Shown here one piece after another: positions 57,401 through 64,000 of a stretch of DNA of 64,000 nucleotides. A program made the position numbers and the translations under genes. The notes beneath the pieces were generated by a model that worked only from the letters and a program-made list of their open reading frames with translations, made no database searches and was not told the DNA's origin. Origin of the DNA: Mycteria americana (Eukaryota; Chordata; Aves; Ciconiiformes; Ciconiidae); assembly GCF_035582795.1 (NCBI RefSeq), contig NC_134365.1:37862135-37926134 (forward strand), read 5' to 3'. Position 1 is the first letter of the stretch, and each line of letters begins with the position of its first letter.

Positions 57401-60400
57401 ATAAACTTACTTCTAAAATTTATTGGAGGCACTGAATTGTGGAGCTAATGCAGATAAATTATGTGAATGTCACTTTCATGTCTGCACTATAAAACGCAAA
57501 ACCACAAACATAGTAACCACAAGGCTCTTTTTGATATTTTAATCTTTTAAACCTTTGAAATGTTGGTGTGCTTGAAAGGGCTTCTAAATCCATTGGTTAG
57601 TCTGTGCTGTCTCGTATTGTGTTCAAAATCATAGCAGATAAAGGAAGAGTGATCAGAAAGCTTAATGCAGTCAGAGCGTCATGACCTGTTATGTAAAGCA
57701 ACATTTGGCAGGGCCTTCCCAGCTGCTGTAAATGAATGTTAACAACATTTTATCGGCTGCTTTCACTGTCTTTATTACATTATCTGAATATTTATGACCC
57801 TATTAATATGTTTAGCTGTGAAATTGCAATATTGATGGAATGACGGTTCCATAGAATATTGAACGAGGAGAATGATTTTTGCCTCTTGAACAAAAGTTAT
57901 GTTAATATTAAAAAGCTTTGAGTTCATATTTCCAAGAAGTTTGCTGAATTGCTTTACAAACGTGGCATGCTATTTCCCTAAACATTGTCATAGAAAAAGT
58001 ACTTTGGTGACAGGGTAGTGTTGCTGAACATTGTGTGTGTCTGTGTGTGTATAAAACACAGGGCACTAACCAGAAAGTGGTGATTTTTTTTACTTTCAAT
58101 GCAAGTCCCTGAATCCATAATGACGATACTCTGTAGCCTTGAACAAACAGAGCCAACCTGTGGACAACAGACCAGACCCAGTTTATCAGAATCACCTCCA
58201 TCCAGAGAACTGCTCCAGGTAGGATTCTGGGGCAAGCTGTGGGCCAAGTTATTATTACAATGATTTTTTTTTTTTTTTTTGTGACCAAGATCTTGCTTTC
58301 TGCTCCACTTCCACATGGCCCTACACCCCCTCCTTCTGTTGTGACTAGATATACGGTTGTCTTGTGACCAGAAATGCATGTAACGCAAGTAGGGTATGTG
58401 TGCACCACATTATATGGCTGGGGACTGGTGGCAGATGCCTGTCCCATTACTGAATGCGTACTTGCCTGTATTGTGATTATACTTGGAATGTGTGGGAAGG
58501 TAATATGCTTGGTCAAGAGATGAACGAGGAGCTGTAAGGCATTTCCCTTGGGAGCCTCTTAGATTATATTATGCTCCCAAACAGAACTGAACACCACCAT
58601 TTCAATGGACATCTGCAAATTTCTAACAAGATGATGTTCAGAGGCTTGACACTGTCGTGTTTAGTGGCTCCCACCTGTGGAGTTTACAAGTGATGTTGAT
58701 ATCATGCTTCTTTATCATTCTGCAGGATAAATAGCTCAATTAGCTACAGGCTCATGTCTGCAGGTTGCGTATGAAAAGCTGAGCTGGAAAAGTAAGTTTT
58801 GCATTTATTATGAGTGGGATGAGGTTGTTGGTCACTTTTACCTTGAGTGCAAAATCTATAGCCTGTCTGAAAGCTGCTGTCCTAGGTGTCTTGCCACTGA
58901 TTACCAGGGCTAGAATTTCTGAGGAATGCAGCTGGCTGTGGAGGTCCCTTTTGTTTGCAAAAGTCTCATGGGTGGTAGTGCAAATCCTGTGGTGGGTTCT
59001 GACACTAGACCTAATTCTGAGTAACTCTGTCTCTTAATGGTCTCAACTTCCACCCTCTCTACAGTTCAAACTTCATGAGCTGGTACAGGAGGCAGATGCA
59101 CATGACTGTAAGCGTACAAAATGTTAGAAATGTTTAGGTGGGTAGAGGGTGCGGAGTGTTAGAGTCAGGAAGAAAGTTTAGATTAATACATATTTTTTAA
59201 TAGTATTTTGTCCCCAGGCCAGTTTGTTACAGTTACTGCAGAGCTCCAAATGGACTCTCTTCCCTTGTGGGGATTAGAGATTTAAATATGTATTGTTCTT
59301 CTGGGCAATAGTGTTGAGCACTCAAGTAAGGTTCATAATAGAACAAAGAAACCTTTAATTAGGACAGGAGTTTCAATTGCATTCTTTTTTGCTTTGTGTA
59401 AGAGAAACTTGCATTAAATCAGATAAATAAAACAATGGATGGGGTGGAGGAAGTTTGGAAGAAGCACATCTGTTTACAAAGTTAAGTGCTGAGTTTACAA
59501 TAAAGCAGTAATTTTTACTTGGGAAGCTCTTAAAATAAGATTCCCCTTCTCCACATCCCTGAGCATCTGAGTCAAGATATTTTAAAGGAAATATTTTTCA
59601 ACTTATTCAGTGGTTTGGTTTTGGGTTTTCTTGCTCACTTTAATTTTTCATACAGGAAATACCTTTATTGCAATGTAAAATTAATAGCAATGTTTATACT
59701 GTTATCATATTTTGGTTTTAGGTCTGTACATGCATTGTAATGGCATTCTTCCCTTACTCATCTTTGTACTTAGTTTGAATGGTCTAAATATAAAGTGATA
59801 TTTCCTTTAAAATGAAGAATGACAATAAATCTTTTCTGGTCTTTTCTGGGGTGTACATTGCTCTGCGTTGCCTAGGTCTTGAAGTCAATAACCTTCTGCA
59901 CAGCCTCAGCAAATTGCCAGTGTGCAATAAATTATAAAACTGGGACCTTTGAGGAATAATATCTAGTAGCTTCGAGGGTTTCTTAATTTGTCTCTGAAAT
60001 GACCTTTGGCAAAAATACAAACTATAGTCTCCTCCTCCCAACAGACACTGGTAAGAGGAAACCTAGCAGATTTGAAGCTGGTTTTCTTTTGCACTTGCTT
60101 ATCTAATGTTTACTGGCTTATTATGTGTAATGAGAAAATGGAATAATCTCCTGTCTTAAATGAGTTTTTTAAAGGAACACCTTAAAAAGATGGTTGTGAT
60201 GAAGTTTTGGCCATCTGTCCTATGCCTGTCCTCTGCAGTTTAAATGCCAAATCCAACAGTGACAAAAGACCACTGTTGTCTGGGAAATGATTGATTCTAC
60301 TCCTTGTTTGGGTAGAAGAGCTCTCAGACATGGCTCAGGATAGTCCATTTCCCTAATTACCTATCTCTTTGCGTATTTTACAGCCTCCTGCTCTTTTCTA

Positions 60401-61024
60401 TCAAGAGAGTGCTTTCCAGAGCAAAATCCATAATGTCTCTTTAAAGGACCTATTCAAAACTCGCTAAATTCAGAAGAAAGCTACTACTGACTTCAGTGGA
60501 CTTTTGGTCAGGCTTTTGGAGAGGAAAGACATAGCCCTTTGCATGTTACAACTGGTGTGATCTTCATTGGTCAAAATTTCATTTTGTGGCCTGTTCTAGA
60601 AATACAACATTCCAGTTTTATTGGGTGAACAGTAAACTCCATTTTAAGGGCAGAACATGGTGCATCTTATTTGTGGAGGCGCAAAGGATACTTCACGGTA
60701 ACAATATACTTGGAACTTGTTTAAATCTCCAGCCCTGACACACATCTTGCATCCCCTTTGCTGCATCCCATACAAATAATTAATTTGCAGAATAAAGCAA
60801 TTGTCCTCTGTCCCGTTGGAACAACCTCAACCGGCATGTGGGATCCTTTACCAGGAAGGAGAGGCAGGGACGTTGTGTTGCATTTATAGAATGTGCTGCT
60901 AAATGGCTCTTCCTGTTGCCTGACTTCATCATGACTGGTTCTTGTTTGTCACAAGGAACAGTGCAGTAACCTCATGTAAGGGAGATACTAGTAACTTGAG
61001 AGTGGAAATTTAAAAAGGTCTTTT
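54463..61024. other. SRGAP1 intron 1, no further gene
   Basis: There is no supported gene. T runs lie at about 55910-55920 and 58264-58280, and a short GT-rich stretch at 58034-58052. An open frame at 57136-57375 is noted among the findings. The segment 57690-57870 has the even, AT-rich, motif-dense look of conserved noncoding DNA, which cannot be tested here. Confidence 0.5.
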
Positions 61025-62198
61025 CTTCCTGAATAATAATTAGTGCCCATTGCCTCTTGTCTTTTCCCTGGGCATCACTAGAAGAGTGTGGCTCCATCTT
61101 CTCTCTTCCTCTCCCTTGTTCCCCATCAGATATTTTTACACATTGTTAAGATCCTCCTTGAGCCTTCTCTTCTCCAGGATGAACAATCTCTCTCTCAGCT
61201 TCTCCCTGTATGTCAGATGCTCCAGTGCTTTAATTATCTTTGTGGCCGTTTGCTGGACTCATTCTAGTATGCCCAGTACTGGGGAGCCCAGAACTGGACA
61301 CAGGACTGCAGATGAGATCTCACCAGTGCTGAGTAGAGACAAAAAATCACCTCCCTCAACCTGCTGGCAACACCTTCCTAGCGCAAGCCAGGAGGCTCTT
61401 GGCCTTCTTTGCCACAAGGCACGTTGCAGACTCAAGTTCAGCTTGGTGTCCCTCAAGACTTTTTTTGCCAAGCTGCTTCCCAGCCAGTACTGTGTACTGA
61501 TGCCTGGGATTATGCCTTTGCAGGTGCAGGACTTTGCATTTCCCTTTGGTAAACTTCATGAGGTTCCTGTCTGTCCATTTCTCCAGCCTGTCAGGGTCCC
61601 TTTGAATGGCAGCACAACCATACGGTGTATCAACTGCTCTTCCCAGTTTTGTATAATCTGTAGACTTGGTGAGGATGCACTCTGACCAATCATCCAGGTC
61701 ATTAACAAAGATGTTAAACAGTACTCACCCCGGTATCAGCCCCTGGGGTACACCACTAATGACTGTCCTCCAGCTGGACTTCGTACTGCTGATCACAAGC
61801 CTTTGAGATTGACAGTTCAACTAGTTTTCAGTCCACCTCAGTGTCTGTTCATCTAGCCCATACTTCCATCAGTTTTTCCATGATAATATTGTAGGGGACA
61901 GTGCTGAAAGCCTTACTAAAGTCAAGGTAGACAACATCCACTGTTCTTCCCTCATCTGTCAAGTGAATCATCTCATTGTAGAAGGCTATCAGGTTGGTCA
62001 AGCCTGATTTTTCTTTCATAAATACATACTGACTACTTGAAATCACCTTCTTGTCCTTAATATGTTTGGAAATTATTTCCAGAATTACTTGTTCCTTCAC
62101 CTTCCCTGGGATGAAGGTAAAATTTGCTGAGCTGTAGTTCCTAGATCTTCCTCCTTTTCCTTCTTGAGGATAGGAGTCGCATTTGCTTTTTTTCTAGT
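61025..62198 (-). mobile_element. Older CR1 LINE, 3' portion (interrupted)
   Basis: Read on the - strand, it runs from the reverse-transcriptase segment starting near KANATPILKK (62190) through SSQYVF, GLTNLIAFYNEM and VVYLDFSKAFSTV (about 62040-61890) to the end of the CR1 ORF2, whose last recognisable sequence (ACAAGAGGCAATGGGCAC) is near 61045. The catalytic FADD box has decayed (near 61655), and several frameshifts break the frame. The left end is worn and the terminal CR1 3' UTR is not seen. Its upstream continuation is at 63187-64000; the two were one element before a younger CR1 inserted. Confidence 0.9.
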
Positions 62199-63186
62199 TA
62201 TAGGATCGTAGAATAGTTTGGGTTGGTAGGGACCTTTAAAGGTCATCTAGTCCAATTCCCCCTGCAACGAGCAGGAACATCTTCAACTAGATCAGATTGC
62301 TCAGAGTCCTGTCCAACCTGACCTTGAATGTTTCCAGGGATGGGGCATCTACCATCTCTCTGGGCAACCCGTTCCAGTGTTTCACCACCCTCATTGTAAA
62401 AAATTTCTTCCTTATATCTAGTCTTAATCTACCCTCTTTTAGTTTAAAACCATTACCCCTTGTCCTACCACTACAGCCCCTACCAAAAAGTCTGTCCCTG
62501 TCTTTCTTATAAGCCCCCTTTAAGTACTGAAAGGCTGCAATAAGGTCTTCCCGGAGCCTTCTCTTCTCCAGGCGGAACAACCCCAGCTCTCTCAGCCTTT
62601 CTTCACAGGAGAGGTGTTCCATCCCCTTGACCATTTTTGTGGCCCTCCTCTACACCCACTTCAACAGGTCCATGTCTTTCCTGTACTGAGGACTCCAGAG
62701 CTGGATGCAGTACTCCAGGTGGGGTCTCACCAGAGCAGAGTAGAGGGGAAAATCACCTCCCTCGACCTGCTGGCCACACTTCTTTTTATGCAGCCCAGGA
62801 TGTGGTTGGGCTTCTGGGCTGCGAGTGCACATTGCAGGTTCATGTCCATCTTCTCATCAATCAACACTCCCAAGCCCTTCTCCTCAGGGCTGCTCTCAAT
62901 CCCTTCATCCCCCAGCCTGTGTTGATACTGGGGGTTGCCCCGACCCATGTGCAGGACCTTATACTTGGCCTTGTTGAACCTCATGAGGTTCACATGGGAC
63001 CACTTCTTGAACTTGTCCAGGTCCCTCTGGATGGCATCCCATCCCTCAGGGATGTCAACTGCACCACTCAGCTTGATGTCATCTGCAAACTCACTGAGGG
63101 TGCACTCGATCCCACTGTTTATGTTGTTGATGAAGATATTAAACAGTACTGGTCCAGCACAGACCCTTGAGGGACATTGTTCATCA
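62199..63186 (-). mobile_element. Younger CR1 LINE, 5' truncated, nested insertion
   Basis: On the - strand it starts abruptly inside the reverse-transcriptase domain (VPQGSVL-like, near 63175), contains a preserved [11 protein letters not shown] catalytic box (about 63065-63098) and the C-terminal [20 protein letters not shown] and VVKHWNGLP segments. It ends in the CR1 3' UTR with GGACTAGATGACC and the terminal ATTCTACGATCCTATA at 62199. Frameshifts and a stop near 62650-62800 break the ORF. It is flanked by CTAGT at 62194-62198 and 63187-63191. Beyond those copies the older CR1 resumes on both sides. Confidence 0.92.
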
Positions 63187-64000
63187 CTAGTCCTCAGGAA
63201 CCTCTCCCGATAGCTATGACCTTTCGAACATAATCAATAGTGGCCTTGTAATGGCATTAACCATCTCTCTCAGCATTCATGGGTGCATCCCATCAGGTCT
63301 AGTGAACTTATGTATGTCCAGTTTGCATAAATGTTCCCTAGACTAATCCTCTTGTACCAAGGGTAAGTTGCCACTGGTCTCAGGAACCTGAGATTGCTGA
63401 AGGCAAGCCTTGCCACTAAAGTCCAAAGTGAAGGTGGCAGCAAGTACCTCTTCATTTTCTCTGTCCTTTGTCACCATGTTCTCTGCTCCATTCAGCAGTG
63501 ACCCCACATTTTTCCCTAATCTTCCTTTTGTTGGGTATACACTTGCAGAAGCCCTTGTGGCCTGTCGTGTCCCTAGCCAGATGCAACACCAGACAGTCTT
63601 TGGCTTTCCTAACTTTGTTCCTGCATGCCTGGATAGTGTCTCTGTATTCTTCCTGGGTCACCTGTCCCTGTTGCTACCTCTCATATGCCTCTTTCTTATG
63701 TTTGAGTTTTGTCAAGAGCTCCTTGTTCATCCATATAGGCCTCCTGCCACTTTTGCTTGACTTTCCACTCATCAGGGTGGACCATTTGAGCTTGGAGGAG
63801 GTGATCCTTGAAAATCAACCAGCTGTCCTAGACCCTCTTCTCTACAGGACAGTATCCTATGTGCTGCTAGCAGGTCCCTGAACAGACCAAAGTCTGCTCT
63901 CCTGAGGTCCAGGGCTGTGATCCTGCTATTTGTCTTGTTCGCTCCCCATAGGATCCTGAACTCCACCATCTCATGGTTGTTGCAGCCATGACTGCTCCAG
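63187..64000 (-). mobile_element. Older CR1 LINE, 5' portion (continues beyond window)
   Basis: Read on the - strand from 64000, the sequence carries the CR1 ORF2 linker between endonuclease and reverse transcriptase, with QEEYRDTIQACRNKVRKAK (about 63660-63600), LARDTTGHKGF and NKRKIREK, then the GPDG-M-P region, and stops at the CTAGT duplication in the PEDW-RKAN part. That is exactly where the portion ending at 62198 picks up. The element probably continues right of the window with endonuclease sequence. Confidence 0.88.

Larger units (their letters stand above)
42302..64000 (+). other. SRGAP1: SRGAP1 intron 1, 5' part
   Basis: The intron begins GTAAGC and does not end within the window; no sequence resembling the expected second exon (continuing the F-BAR domain) was found. 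A first intron of well over 21.7 kb agrees with the very large first intron known for mammalian SRGAP1. Its contents are listed separately. Confidence 0.9.

Noticed and set aside
57908-58516. A 202-codon open frame on the - strand
   Set aside because: It crosses a poly-T run translated as poly-lysine, overlaps a second frame (57978-58388) and has no domain, promoter or splice support.
61050-61685. A 211-codon open frame on the + strand
   Set aside because: It is the complementary strand of the older CR1 reverse-transcriptase ORF and has no function of its own. The same applies to + strand frames at 62297-63213 and 63410-63881.

Overview
The window is vertebrate nuclear DNA, almost certainly from a bird. 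It has spliced genes with GT-AG introns, a single large CpG island, several CR1 LINE copies with the typical avian CR1 3' end, and a solo LTR of a type widespread in bird genomes. The species cannot be named. The LTR type points to Neoaves, but that rests on recall of the family rather than a search.

Two protein-coding genes are present, both on the + strand and in the order seen on human 12q14.2. The left end (1-5476, plus a 3' UTR of unknown length) holds the last three coding exons of RXYLT1 (formerly TMEM5), the Golgi xylosyltransferase that acts on the ribitol-phosphate part of the alpha-dystroglycan glycan. They encode about 300 C-terminal residues; the start of the gene lies to the left of the window. 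The last exon has two good 3' splice sites 45 nt apart and in frame, which predicts an isoform with 15 extra residues.

About 36 kb between the genes (5477 to about 41200) contains no convincing protein-coding gene. It holds two copies of an unclassified dispersed repeat (the other is in an RXYLT1 intron), worn SINE fossils, a solo LTR on the - strand, old and younger CR1 tails, an (AAAAT)n microsatellite, two isolated palindromic sites matching AP-2 and RFX consensus motifs, and a young 76-bp tandem repeat about 0.9 kb upstream of the next promoter.

A CpG island (about 41200-42640) carries the promoter, 5' UTR and first coding exon of SRGAP1 (start 42235, donor after 42301). SRGAP1 encodes the Slit-Robo Rho GTPase-activating protein 1. 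Its 5' leader has three short upstream ORFs. All remaining sequence (42302-64000) is the beginning of a very large SRGAP1 intron 1. That intron ends in the window with a well-preserved nested retrotransposon: a 5'-truncated CR1 inserted into an older CR1 in the same orientation, flanked by a CTAGT target-site duplication.

The two genes are neighbours by conserved synteny and nothing in the sequence indicates that they work in one pathway. I found no operon-like or defence-like system. The most interesting items are the RXYLT1 alternative acceptor, the nested CR1, the promoter-proximal tandem repeat, the SRGAP1 uORFs and the unclassified repeat pair.
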